A program made the translations under genes and the position numbers. A stretch of DNA of 64,000 bases from Carpediemonas membranifera (Eukaryota; Fornicata), in NCBI GenBank assembly GCA_019828565.1, contig JAHDYR010000007.1:124001-188000 (forward strand). The letters run 5' to 3'. The notes beneath the pieces were generated by a model. It did no database searches, had not been told where the DNA came from, and saw only the letters and a program-made list of their open reading frames with translations. Below are positions 49,309 through 58,225 of this stretch, in pieces. How positions within the stretch are numbered: the first letter of the stretch is position 1; every line of letters begins with the position of its first letter.

Positions 49309-50954
49309 ATGAACGACGATCAGACATTTTCAATGCAATGGGGTGGAGAAATCGATATCTGGATGGATCAAAGCTGTTTGAATGTGTCTGTGGGGACATC
49401 AGTAGCGAAACACGCAACGTCGGTTTTCCCTCGCCATCCCGACGTCACAAGTGCACCCGTACTGCACTGGCGCTGAAGAATACACGTGTCCTCATCGTGT
49501 TCGAGCCAACCTATGGGTTCGTTGCTGGAGATAGCAGGCAGTTTTCGATTGATGAATCTGTCTCCATTGGAGGGCACGCAGAACGCATTCGTCAGATCTT
49601 TGCGGCAATGCATAGCGAGTATACGGTTATCGAGACGGCCCAGTTCGAGAACGAGGACGATTTTTGAGGCGAAAATCAAGGAATTCGGCAAGCTGTATGG
49701 TGACTATGAGACTTTTTTTCATTATCACTGGTCACTCGGACTCTGATGGTCGGTTTGTGGTCGATGCCCGCACGATACCAGCCATCTGGACAACTGCCTT
49801 CGACTTCATCGAGGCAATTCTGAAGAATTATGAGAGTCATGTCTGCAAGTTCGCCCGAATCATGGGTGTGTATATTGCCGCCTGCCAGTCTTCCGCCCGT
49901 GACCCACGGCCGATCTTTCAGTTGTATTCTGGCAAGTTCAAGTTCACAATGCAACGGTGTGTGGTGCTTTTGACACCAGATGAGCTACCCGCCGTCGAAC
50001 TTGCCGCCCATGACGCCACGTGGCTCATCAGAATCATGACTCAGCCAGATCACCTCCATGAGATCGCGCAATTCTGGTTCTGGATGTCCAAGCTCTCGTA
50101 CATGAAGCGAAGAGTCATTATCGCAAGACCTGACGGTTGTGCAAAAGCGAAGATCGTATCGGAGGAAGACGCAAGACTCCCGCCGCGTTGTTATCCTTTG
50201 CTTAACAAGGTTTACCGGCCTGCGTACCCGAACTTCGATTCCACTGCTAAGATCGTCGACTTTCGCTCTCTGCTCTTGATCAAGTCTGAACACGAGTCAT
50301 CTGTGGCCATTGAGTCTCACATCAACAATATGATTGAGAAGAAAGAGATTCCAATCGGCACCAGCGGTCAGCCACAGTCCTTCGTTGAGGAAATTGTGAA
50401 TGGGTTGAAGTCATGGAGGAAATACTCGACACACCGTGATGGCAGCTGTGTTGCGCACTGCTGTTGCATGATTAGGGACGGCCATTTCCGGGATATGACC
50501 ACCCTGACCCACAGAACAGATCTTGAGGCAGCCATGGCTTTGCGTGCCGAGCTGGTGGAAAGCCGGGTGAAGCGGACGGCTCTGACGGAGGATTCCGCTA
50601 AGGCAGAACTTTTTTCCAAGATGGGCTGGCTTACCGATGATGCTGTGCGAGAGTTTTCCATGATCTACATGCGTAATGTCATCATGGTGTGCAACAACGG
50701 TAATAATTCTACAGTGATATTGTTCACACATGGTCACCAGTTTTTGGGGTTTGTACCCTTCTGGCGACTCAGCTGCTGATCGTTGTGAGAATTTCCAGGT
50801 GTTCTGTTCCAGACATGGCATTACCCACTTTATTCTGCTCCAGGACGACCATGCGGAACTTGTCAGTCTCCCAGAGGGTATCAAAAGAAAAGCGCAAATA
50901 CAGGAAGGCGCTCCGTCATCCACAAGTAGACAAAAAGATGATGAGAGTGATTAA
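49309..50954 (+). pseudogene. OTU-like cysteine protease protein, several frame breaks
   Basis: ATG 49309 (MNDDQTFSMQWG). The frame changes near 49350, 49664 (T5), 49715 (T7) and 50755. The C-terminal region has HRDGSCVAHCCCMIRDGHF (OTU Asp and Cys), then MGWLTDDAVREFSMIYMRNVIMV (W...E...L...Y...I.V). After the last break it has HFILLQDDHAELVSLP, placing a candidate catalytic His near the end as in OTU deubiquitinases. The N-terminal ~300 residues (LIVFEPTYGFVAGDS, CKFARIMGVYIAACQ) are unassigned. The catalytic residues survive although the frame is broken at homopolymers, so the true gene may be intact. If so it would remove ubiquitin from target proteins. Confidence 0.52.
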
Positions 50955-50989
50955 CAGTAAGTACAAGATAGAAGCAAAGAAAGTAGTGT

Positions 50990-51160
50990 AAAGATCATTC
51001 TGGAAGCGCCTTCCACATATTCCTCAGCGGCCGCCAGCTGCTTTTTGCCGGTAGAGTTCCAGGCCATATCGTCCGGTCGGGTCTTCTGCCTGGGTACTAC
51101 AGGAACGAACACTGTATCACAGCCACCCCACTCCAGTTCGATTCGAGCGTCTACTGGACT
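50990..51160 (-). CDS. Short coding-like minus-strand fragment
   Basis: An open stretch reads VDARIELEWGGCDTVFVPVV, then MAWNSTGKKQLAAAEEYVEG. It is protein-like but short, without a convincing start, and I do not recognise it; it may be the end of a lost island gene. Confidence 0.25.
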
Positions 51161-51210
51161 GATTTTTCGGTTTTAGTGTAAACAACTGGGTATTGTCTAT
51201 AAAGCCAGCG

Positions 51211-51304
51211 CAAGGCTGCAGCACGGGAAACAAGCTCAGTCCGGGGTCAGAATCCAAGCACCATAAATTTCTTTCTTTCTTTCTTTCTTTTCAAGGCTGC
51301 AGCA
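51211..51304 (+). mobile_element. 68-bp retroposed insertion with 13-bp target-site duplication
   Basis: caaggctgcagca at 51211-51223 is repeated exactly at 51292-51304. The 68 bp between them end in AAATTT(CTTT)5T, the same tail as the LINE at 1433. The body (cgggaaacaagctcagtccg...) does not match the LINE's last bases, so it is either a SINE/LINE family with the same tail or another transcript mobilised by the LINE machinery. Confidence 0.72.
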
Positions 51305-51400
51305 TATCTCCTTTATATCTGGTCGAGTATGCGGCCTCATCTCTTCTTTGAAGGTGAATGCGATCATCCCATGGTAGTGAGGTGATTCGATACTGGGCGG

Positions 51401-52654
51401 TTACATATCAATAATCAATGATAGATCACGATGAACCCTCCAAACTCGTCCTCTTCTCTTTGTGTGGGGGTTCATGATGCTTCTGTAATCTTGGTGGTGT
51501 GTCTTGCAAGTTATTGTTCGATTATCGTGAACCGGCATGCCACATGCAATGCATCGGCCAGCAAATCGGGTTTCTCGAAGTGCTTCAACGGTGAGTTTGG
51601 CGGCAGCGAGCGTTTCCTGAGAGATTGTCACCTGGTCGTTGATCATCAGTGGTGTTGATGCGAACGTTGCTGCTAGGGCGGCGATATCGTTGAGATGTTC
51701 AGCGCACATCAAAGCTGTTGGTCTATCCTCCGGATTATAGCTGAGCATCCCCATTGCAAGGTCATAAAGGCTCCTATACTGTGTCGGAGGGCTTCCTCTC
51801 GTGCAGAGAGTCGGATTGATCATCAAACCACGGGCTGCATTCTTCTTCTTGCTGTGTATCGTGATTTCGCGGCCGTAGAAGTACGCCATGTTATATAGAG
51901 CGCCAATATGCTCGTCTGGGTTACTTGGCTTGCCACCATCCACTCTCACAGATCGAAATGGAGACTTATCCAGTCGCAATGCCATCATGAGGACGATAAC
52001 GCCGCAGGAAAAGATGTCGTATGCCGCATCAACTGTGTGCATGTTGGTGTTTCTGGTTGTGGTGTTCCTGGAAGCCTGGAAGGGGTTCAAATTCTGTGGT
52101 TCCCGCATAGCTACTGTACAATGCTTCGATTTCCGACTGAGTTCGTCGGCACGAAGCTCGGGGGGGATAAAACCAGGTGTCCCTCTCATGTCTTGTCCCA
52201 TATACCTGTTAATCCCAGTAGGAGCCTCTATTTTGATGGCAGAGCCGAAGTCAATGAGTAATCCACCGTCTTCTCGGTTGAAAAGGTAGTTGTCGGGCTT
52301 GATGTCGCCGTGGATGAATCCATTCTCATGCACATGGCTGAGAGCTAACAGTAAGTGCCGCAAGTAGCGACATTGATCCGGTACTGGTAGTGCCAGAACG
52401 TCTCGCCACGACATATGGTCAACAAAGCGAGTGGCAAACGCTTGATCGCTGTCAACAAAGCCCACATCGACGATTGTAACAATAAATGGGCTTTTCATTG
52501 CCTGAAGTATCGTCTTTTCGTGTGTCAGGCGAAGTGTCATACAGTTATCGACCTTGACGACAGTTTTGACCCCGCTAATGTCGGCAATGTACGTATTACT
52601 GTAGTTAGTCTTGTGTAGTTGCGTCAAATCGGCAGCGGAGAGCTTAAAGACCAT
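51401..52654 (-). CDS. Cdc7-like protein kinase with C-terminal zinc finger, 417 aa
   Basis: ATG 52654 (MVFKLSAADL). Kinase landmarks: Lys34 (TVVKVD), Glu46, HGDIKPDN at 115-122 (Gly replaces Arg of HRD, as in some RD-less kinases), DFG at 135-137, GTPGFIPPEL at 158-167, YDIFSCGVIVL, and YDLAMGMLSYNPEDRPTA. No glycine-rich loop is visible (TNYSNTYIADISG). Cdc7-type kinases share the GT-GF-PE pattern; small viral or vaccinia-type kinases are another option. The last 50 residues carry CIACGMPVHDNRTITCKTHH, a likely zinc finger. The frame is intact over 1.25 kb, unlike its neighbours. Promoter motif and inverted repeat lie directly upstream. Confidence 0.75.
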   Translation of the reverse strand: MVFKLSAADLTQLHKTNYSNTYIADISGVKTVVKVDNCMTLRLTHEKTILQAMKSPFIVTIVDVGFVDSDQAFATRFVDHMSWRDVLALPVPDQCRYLRHLLLALSHVHENGFIHGDIKPDNYLFNREDGGLLIDFGSAIKIEAPTGINRYMGQDMRGTPGFIPPELRADELSRKSKHCTVAMREPQNLNPFQASRNTTTRNTNMHTVDAAYDIFSCGVIVLMMALRLDKSPFRSVRVDGGKPSNPDEHIGALYNMAYFYGREITIHSKKKNAARGLMINPTLCTRGSPPTQYRSLYDLAMGMLSYNPEDRPTALMCAEHLNDIAALAATFASTPLMINDQVTISQETLAAAKLTVEALRETRFAGRCIACGMPVHDNRTITCKTHHQDYRSIMNPHTKRRGRVWRVHRDLSLIIDM

Positions 52655-52658
52655 TTCC

Positions 52659-52723
52659 ACAGACGTCTGTTGCAAAAATGACTTTAAAGTGCGTTTTTGG
52701 CAGATTTTGCAACAGACGTCTGT
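52659..52723. repeat. 19-bp inverted repeat enclosing the kinase promoter motif
   Basis: acagacgtctgttgcaaaa (52659-52677) and ttttgcaacagacgtctgt (52705-52723) are exact reverse complements; each contains the palindrome cagacgtctg. The 27-nt interior holds actttaaagtgcg. It begins 4 bp upstream of the kinase start codon. Confidence 0.88.
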
Positions 52724-52739
52724 TGAAATTGGTTTTGAG

Positions 52740-53092
52740 TACGAATTGTGAAATTTTGAGTCTATCTGCTGAATCAGGAGGCCATTTTGAGTAATCTAAG
52801 ACTCACCTCGAACATGTGTCAAATCTGGCAAATCAGAAGTCAATAAAAAAAGGGCAGAGAGGAGGAAGCGACCCATAAGGCGTACTTATGGACCATTTCC
52901 TCCCCCCAGCCCGATTTTTGAGTCTGAACTCCCAAGGAATAATTGTCCCTATGTTACTTTTTTCTAGCAGGATTTAAAGCTCAAAACTACGCATGAGTAG
53001 TCCTCATGTGTAGGCATGTATTCAACCTCATTTATAGATTATGAATACAGCTCGTTGTTGATTTATTTTTTTTCTTACCGAGTCGAAATGCT
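52740..53092. other. Non-coding right end of the island
   Basis: No gene is seen. A hairpin lies at about 52859-52905 (ggaggaagcgacccataag pairing with cttatggaccatttcctcc), and there is an AT-rich stretch to 53080. Confidence 0.6.
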
Positions 53093-53166
53093 AGGGAATT
53101 TCCTCGGGGGAAAGCCCGAGGAAATTCCCCTACCCAATAAGGGAAATTCCTGAACCCTGGACAGTA
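53093..53166. repeat. Right 74-bp inverted repeat of the island (with flanking TA)
   Basis: Reverse complement of 38950-39023 with one mismatch. The TA at 53165-53166 is followed at once by transposase codons, so the repeat has truncated or been inserted into that gene. Confidence 0.9.
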
Positions 53167-53842
53167 TGCAGCCAGGGTCTGCCAGATGATCCGCGAGCTC
53201 AACCTGTCTCGTAAGAAGGGAGACACGCTCTGGGCTCTGGCTGATCCCCAGCAGATGCTCCGCTTCATGCTAATCTGCTACAAAATCACTAAGGATGTAC
53301 CCAGCGACGACGCATACTGGATGGACGAGACCCACGTCGACCCGAGAAATAAGTGGAGGAGAAAGGGCTGGTCGAATAAGGGTCAGAGGTATTACAGCAA
53401 GAAGCATACCGGGAGCCTGACCCAGTCCCGCACCATTCTTGTCTTTATGAACGTCAGAGGCGTACAGCAGTACTACATCGGCGGCCCGGGCGAGACTATC
53501 GACGCTGAGAAGTTTGAGGGGTATTTACAACGCTTCATTGACTGGCACTGGGCCAAGACAGGTAGGGTTGCCTATCTCATCATGGACAACGCCCCTGTGC
53601 ATCAGAGCGACAGTTGTGAGAAGTGCAGAATATTGTGGCTGCCTCCATACTCCCCAATCATCAACCCTTGCGAGAATGTCTTCTCTTGGGTGAAGCATGA
53701 AATCGCGCACCAGCGCGCTTTACCCGATTACCTTGTGCTCCGGAGAACTTTCGCGCGATGCCCCGTTTCTCATCCCACAGTTTTCTCTCTTGTGGCTACT
53801 GGTGGCTCCATTGAAGCAATAAAGAAGAAGTTTACTGGATAG
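53157..53842 (+). pseudogene. IS630/Tc1-type DDE transposase A, N-terminally truncated
   Basis: The open frame continues upstream of its first ATG (53186) as QYAARVCQMIRELNLSRKKG, part of the helix-turn-helix region, but is cut by the inverted repeat. The DDE core is complete: MDETHVDPRNKWRRKGWS (first Asp), LIMDNAPVHQ (second Asp), PPYSPIINPCENVFSWVK (Glu). These enzymes cut and paste elements with TA targets. The last 10 bp overlap the stop of the convergent accessory gene. Confidence 0.85.
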
Positions 53843-54569
53843 AAGCGTTGTTGAACCGCGTGACGAGCTCAAAGAACTCGTCTTGGCGGTCCTTCTTGAT
53901 CATCACGCTGACGAGGACCGTCTTGGTGGTCTCTTGAGCAGGCTGGCGTCTTGCCCAGATCTCATCGGGGGCGCTAGTTGTCGTTGCCTTCCCATCCTCA
54001 ACCAGGACAGCCCACGCAACCGGTTCCCAATGCTGCATGTCCCGGGACTCCACCGGAGAATCACTCATGATACGACCCACTGTAAGGTAAGGTAAGGTAA
54101 GGTAAGGTAGAGCGTCAAGGTTGCCCGCCTCAGCTGCCTCAGTAGTGGACATGGGTAGCTCATCCAGGGACTGCGACAGAGCAGCCGACGACTGGCTCTG
54201 GCTAATCTCTTGCGCCATTAGAACATCAATACGTTCGTTAGCATCCGCGATGATGCGCTGTAGACGTGATGCGGTGTACTTGTGGTGGCTGACTTGTTTC
54301 TCTGTACATGCCTCGGCTGCAGCGACGGCAAAGCTAGTTATACCTTTGAGTAGCTGAAGCTCGAACTTGATTGAGTTGAGCTTGCGTGTTGTTACAAGGG
54401 AACGCTCCTTACGGCCTTCATTCGCCTTACAACTACGAGAATTGTGATCAAAACCTAAACAAACCGTACAAGAGCGAAGCTTTGGAAGCTCAATGCCTTT
54501 TATGGCGTTGTGCACTTCTTCGGGCCAATTTGAGACACTTAGGAAGCTTTTTGCTTCTTTGAGGTCCAT
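53832..54569 (-). CDS. Transposon accessory protein A, 245 aa
   Basis: ATG 54569 (MDLKEAKSFLSVSNWPEEV). A possible zinc knuckle, CTVCLGFDHNSRSC, lies near residue 35; helical middle; C-terminus TVLVSVMIKKDRQDEFFELV. It converges with transposase A and overlaps it by about 10 bp. The same arrangement, with a protein of nearly the same size and a similar C-terminal strand-helix pattern, recurs at 62158-62889. This suggests a second transposon gene, role unknown. Confidence 0.5.
   Translation of the reverse strand: MDLKEAKSFLSVSNWPEEVHNAIKGIELPKLRSCTVCLGFDHNSRSCKANEGRKERSLVTTRKLNSIKFELQLLKGITSFAVAAAEACTEKQVSHHKYTASRLQRIIADANERIDVLMAQEISQSQSSAALSQSLDELPMSTTEAAEAGNLDALPYLTLPYLTVGRIMSDSPVESRDMQHWEPVAWAVLVEDGKATTTSAPDEIWARRQPAQETTKTVLVSVMIKKDRQDEFFELVTRFNNASIQ
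54083..54109. repeat. (TAAGG)5 microsatellite within the accessory gene
   Basis: Five perfect taagg units in coding sequence give LPYLTLPYLTV; a change of one unit would shift the frame. Confidence 0.85.
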
Positions 54570-54933
54570 TATGCTAATTTGCCTTTTCGGGGCTTTTTTC
54601 TCACTCTCTCTGATTTACCTTCTATTAACATGTGGTGATGCCATTAGGTCGATTTTTCATTTAACGGGCAATATGTATATATATATCCCCACCCAAAAAA
54701 ATAAATCCTCACTCCTGAAAAAAATCCAGGGCAAATCTCTGACCCTGTAATCGTCCAGAAGTCGGCGGATAGTCCAGGAGTCGATAAATCGTCGAGGAGT
54801 CCGCAACAACGAAGTTCGTCGTCGACATTTCCCTAATGGCGCTTCGGGATGGTTCCTTCCAGCCTTTTCCTACTTACTGAAGTCAAAGTGTCCAAATAGT
54901 CGTCCAGAGCTCTTAGCTGCGCATTCGCCGCGT
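54570..54933. other. Spacer between transposon A and Gypsy-3
   Basis: No gene. It contains a ta-rich run (54672-54684), then short repeats of gtccagnagtcg type (54758-54800). The transposon's right end should lie here, but I cannot match it to the left repeat. Confidence 0.4.
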
Positions 54934-55640
54934 TCAACGGTTCCTTGCCAGATAGTTGAATTTTCCAATGATGCCGCAGAGATCGGTCATGTTGTTGGGC
55001 CTAGCCAGGGCCCCGAGCGAGGCAATCCTCGACTCAGACACGCGACTGCCGGTTCCGTCAATGACGAACACGACCACTTCCACGCTCTTGGCTCCGAACG
55101 TGCACTTCTTGGGTGCCAGCCTTAGTCTGGTCGCTCTCAAACACTCGAAGACCGTCCGGAGTGTGGCAAGGTATTCCTCTGCCGTCCGGGCATAGTTCAG
55201 AATATCGTCGATGTACACGCAAGCGCCCTTGTGCAAGACTGGTGCCAGGACACGCTGCATCTCCCGCTGGAACACCGCAGGAGCATTCCTCAAGCCGAAC
55301 GGCGTGCGAACAAACTCGCAATAGTCGTCGGGGGTGACGAACCCCGTCTTGAAAACGTCTTCGGGCCGGACCTTCATCTGATGGTACCCTGAAGTAAGGT
55401 CCATACTGCTGAACCACTCAGCACCTGCGGCCTCGTGGACGAAGGACCGCAGGTCCGGCAGCGGGAACCGGTCCGGCTTGGTTTCGTTGTTGACCGCAGT
55501 GAGGTCCACACAGAGTCGAATAGCCCCATCCTTCTTCGTGGCGACCACTATTGGGCTCGCCCACGGCCCACGGCAGTCTCGGATAATACCTTCCCGCTTC
55601 AACCGGCGGACTTCCTGCCGCACTAACTCCCGCTTAGGGG
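54934..55640 (-). pseudogene. Gypsy-3 reverse transcriptase, truncated
   Basis: ELVRQEVRRLKREGIIRDC, LCVDLTAVNNETKPDRFPLP, MDLTSGYHQMKV, TPFGLRNAPAVFQREM and the catalytic YIDDILNYA. It begins in frame with the protease region except for a shift at a C5 run near 55640, and stops at 54934 in unrelated sequence. Confidence 0.85.
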
Positions 55641-56540
55641 GTCCAAGGTGTCTCGGGCGGCTCTGATGAGCGCGTCTTCGGATGTATCTATGACCATGGG
55701 GCCAAGGGTAGAGCCCTCCGGGGGTAGTCCCCCGAACAGCTCGGCAAACTCCCGGATCAGCGCCCATATGTCGGGGGCTATGTCTGAATCCGGCACAGTG
55801 ATGGCCGACAGTGGGTCATCCAACGTATCCTCCACCTGATTAATCTCAACATCAATGTCATCCCCATCGTCGCCATCCTCGGCCTTATCGATGAGCCTGA
55901 TGAAGAGTTCATCGTTCGTCACGACTCCGAGCTCGCGCAGAATGTCTAGACCGACGATGGTCTTGACCGGAGCGCCTGGGAGTACCACTAGCCGTACCTG
56001 TATCTCGACGTCAACCGGCGTCAGCCTCTCCAATATTGTGGCATAGGTGTTTGTCTTCGACACTCGCTGATCAGCGGTCACGTAATGCACCGTTGGCCCG
56101 GTGCAAGTTGGTAAGTTAAATTGTTCCACTGTTCCATCCGTCACCGCTGAGAACGTCGCCCCTGTATCCAAACGAAACGAACACTGCTGGCCATTTATTT
56201 GGCCGGAGGTCATGAGGGGCTTGGCGTTCTCTGGGAGGTTCACCGCGGGCTTGCCTGTCGGTCACTGGGAGTCCCAGTGCCAGCCACCGCAGCTATAGCA
56301 AGGGCGATGGGGAGGCTTCTTGGCCGGGTCGACGTCATTGACGTCGGAGCCGTTGTGGCGGGGCTCGCGACTGTCGGACGGAGAAGGCTTGGAGGTCTGG
56401 CCTCGGGGCTTCTTGGACTTGGTCTTTGCCTGGGGCGGCCTATAATAGCCGTAACGTTCGGCTTCTAGGCGGGCCGCGTCGTCTCGCTTTGCTTCTCGGG
56501 TGGCTAGGGAATACCTTGTTGGAACCTTGTTGGCACCGGA
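55640..56540 (-). pseudogene. Gypsy-3 gag C-terminus and protease, with in-frame TGA
   Basis: A basic gag tail (SLATREAKRDDAARLEAERYG) leads to a zinc knuckle CYSCGGWHWDSQ, whose last Cys position is a TGA stop (56262-56264). The same frame then continues to SFRLDTGATFSAV, the aspartic protease, and IVGLDILRELGVV. TGC to TGA is a single change, or the stop could separate gag from pol with readthrough. Confidence 0.75.
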
Positions 56541-57058
56541 TATGATGTGGTCATGTGTTCGAACCCCTCAGTCGGCAAACTTTGTACACTTGCCATAAAA
56601 TGCGCGACTGTAGGTGGAGCTGCAGCGCCGAACGAACAAAAGAACTGGAAGACGGCGGAAAAATGAAAGTCGTGCTGTTACGGTACACCGTTGCACTGCG
56701 GGTCCTCACGTCGAGTTAGGAGTCCGCAACGGCATCATGTTTAGAATTTCGAGGCGATGAAGACGTTGAAGCCACGAACCTGATGTCTGCAGATGTCGAT
56801 GAAACGCTCGCATAGTGTAGGGCGTAGATAGATAGGTGATGTGTAGTAGTCTTGGTCTGGTCTCGTCCGAGCGGTGGTGCTAGTGTTCTGGGCCGAAAGA
56901 CGTGCAATTCGCGAAATGCCTGCAGAACTGGACGTTGTGGACACAGCTGCTGAAGTGTGTGTCATAAAACGGTGGGACGATGATGGAGTAGTTGTCTGTA
57001 GCTGGTTCCGGGCTGTTCCAGCGTTCTTGTATTCATCAGTGTTAACTGACCGAGTCGG
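56541..57058. other. Non-coding stretch between Gypsy-3 and Gypsy-4
   Basis: No supported gene. Possibly LTR or leader sequence. It contains cgcgcattttatggcaag on the minus strand (56584-56603), a GCANTTTAW match upstream of the Gypsy-3 gag region. There is also a 17-bp palindrome ctgaccgagtcggtcag (57046-57062). Confidence 0.4.
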
Positions 57059-58222
57059 TCAGGTCGCCCGGTAATAGGCCTTGCGCCGGGCGGCCCTGAC
57101 GAGCGGAATGAGCTCGGGGTGTGTCTCAATGTACGTGTCAAGCGCTGCAAGTTTGTCGAGGTCTCGATTGAACACCTCGTCTGTTGCCTCGCTCTGCTCG
57201 TAGCCCTGCCACGTGAGGGTCAGGATCAGGCGGCATTTCGGGTCGACGTAGTGGCCCAGCACAGACTCGACTAGGAGCTCGCCTTCGGCGGCCGCGGCGA
57301 GCTCAGCGATCTCGTCGGCAGTGAGCGAGCCATGGAGGAACGGACGGAGGCGCTCTTGGTGTACAATAAACGTATTCAAGGTCCGTAAATCCTGCAACTC
57401 GAACGTATTCGGAGTGTTCCCTGCCCCCACGACGAGGAGGGGACCGCGTACTGGTGTGTTGAGCTTGGAAACATGGCTAGTGGGCGTCAATAAGACCCAA
57501 TCGTCGGCATTAATCTGGGCGTGGTCGTTAGGGCGGTGAGCTTCCACGCTGGCGAGTTTGGCTTGTTGCCATTTTCTGAGGAGGTCTAGGCGTACTTGTA
57601 GTTTGTCGAGTAGGCTTTTCTCGTCGGTTCCTAAGGTTGCCAGCTCGTCTGTGTGGATGGGGATGCGAGAATCCCGGCCGAATAAATGCTCGACGGGGGT
57701 GAGTCCGCTGAGAGTATAGGCTGACTCGTTAATCAGTCGCATGGCGTGGGGAAGCAGGCGGGGCCAGCTGCTGTTGGCTGCCCTGTTGTCGAGCAGCAGG
57801 CAGCGCAGGTGCTTGATGATGCCGGCGTTCGCTCGCTCCACAATACCGTTACTGGCGGGCCGGTACGGTGTGCTGAAGTGATGCGGAATAGAGTAGGCGG
57901 CGGTGACTTGGGCTACTAGCTCGTTGCGATACTGCGAGCCGTTGTCGGTTTGGATAACTCTTGGTCGGCCGAAGTGGGCGGACCAGTCGGTGAGGGCCTC
58001 AGCGGCGGACTGGGAATCGGTGGTTCGGGCTGGGTAGAGCTTGGTGAACTTCGTGAACGTGTCCATGGCCACAATGATGTACTTGAAGCCATCTGGGCTC
58101 GTCGGGAGTGGCCCCAGAGTATCAAGTTGTACCACGCCAAAGGGCTCTTCTGCGGCGGTGCGGTGTTGCTGGTAAGCCGGTGGACGGGTGGAACGTTGCA
58201 GTTGGCACGTGGGGCACTGCTT
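57059..58222 (-). pseudogene. Gypsy-4 integrase and chromodomain-like C-terminus
   Basis: CPTCQLQRS (zinc region), QLDTLGPLP, IQTDNGSQYRNE, NGIVERANAGIIKHL (D, D, E). C-terminal VRGPLLVVGAGNTPNTFELQ and ILTLTWQGYEQSEATDEVF, a weak chromodomain. An in-frame TAA at 58223-58225 separates it from the RNase H/zinc frame upstream. Confidence 0.87.
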
Positions 58223-58225
58223 AAA

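Larger units (their letters stand above)
54934..56540 (-). mobile_element. Gypsy-3 fragment: gag tail, protease, RT
   Basis: Minus-strand Ty3/Gypsy remnant. It lacks most of gag and everything after the RT thumb (it stops after GIIGKFNYLA); no RNase H or integrase. LTRs are not recognised. Confidence 0.8.

Noticed and set aside
38952-53164. Complete giant virus or Maverick/Polinton integration
   Set aside because: No capsid, packaging ATPase, protein-primed polymerase or retroviral-type integrase is visible between the inverted repeats.
53093-53842. The 74-bp repeat as simply the left end of transposase A's own element
   Set aside because: The transposase reading frame runs into the repeat without its N-terminus, so the repeat truncates the gene rather than preceding it; not fully excluded.
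56560-56600. tRNA gene suggested by GGGGTTCGAAC
   Set aside because: No matching T-stem, acceptor stem or A box around the B-box-like word.
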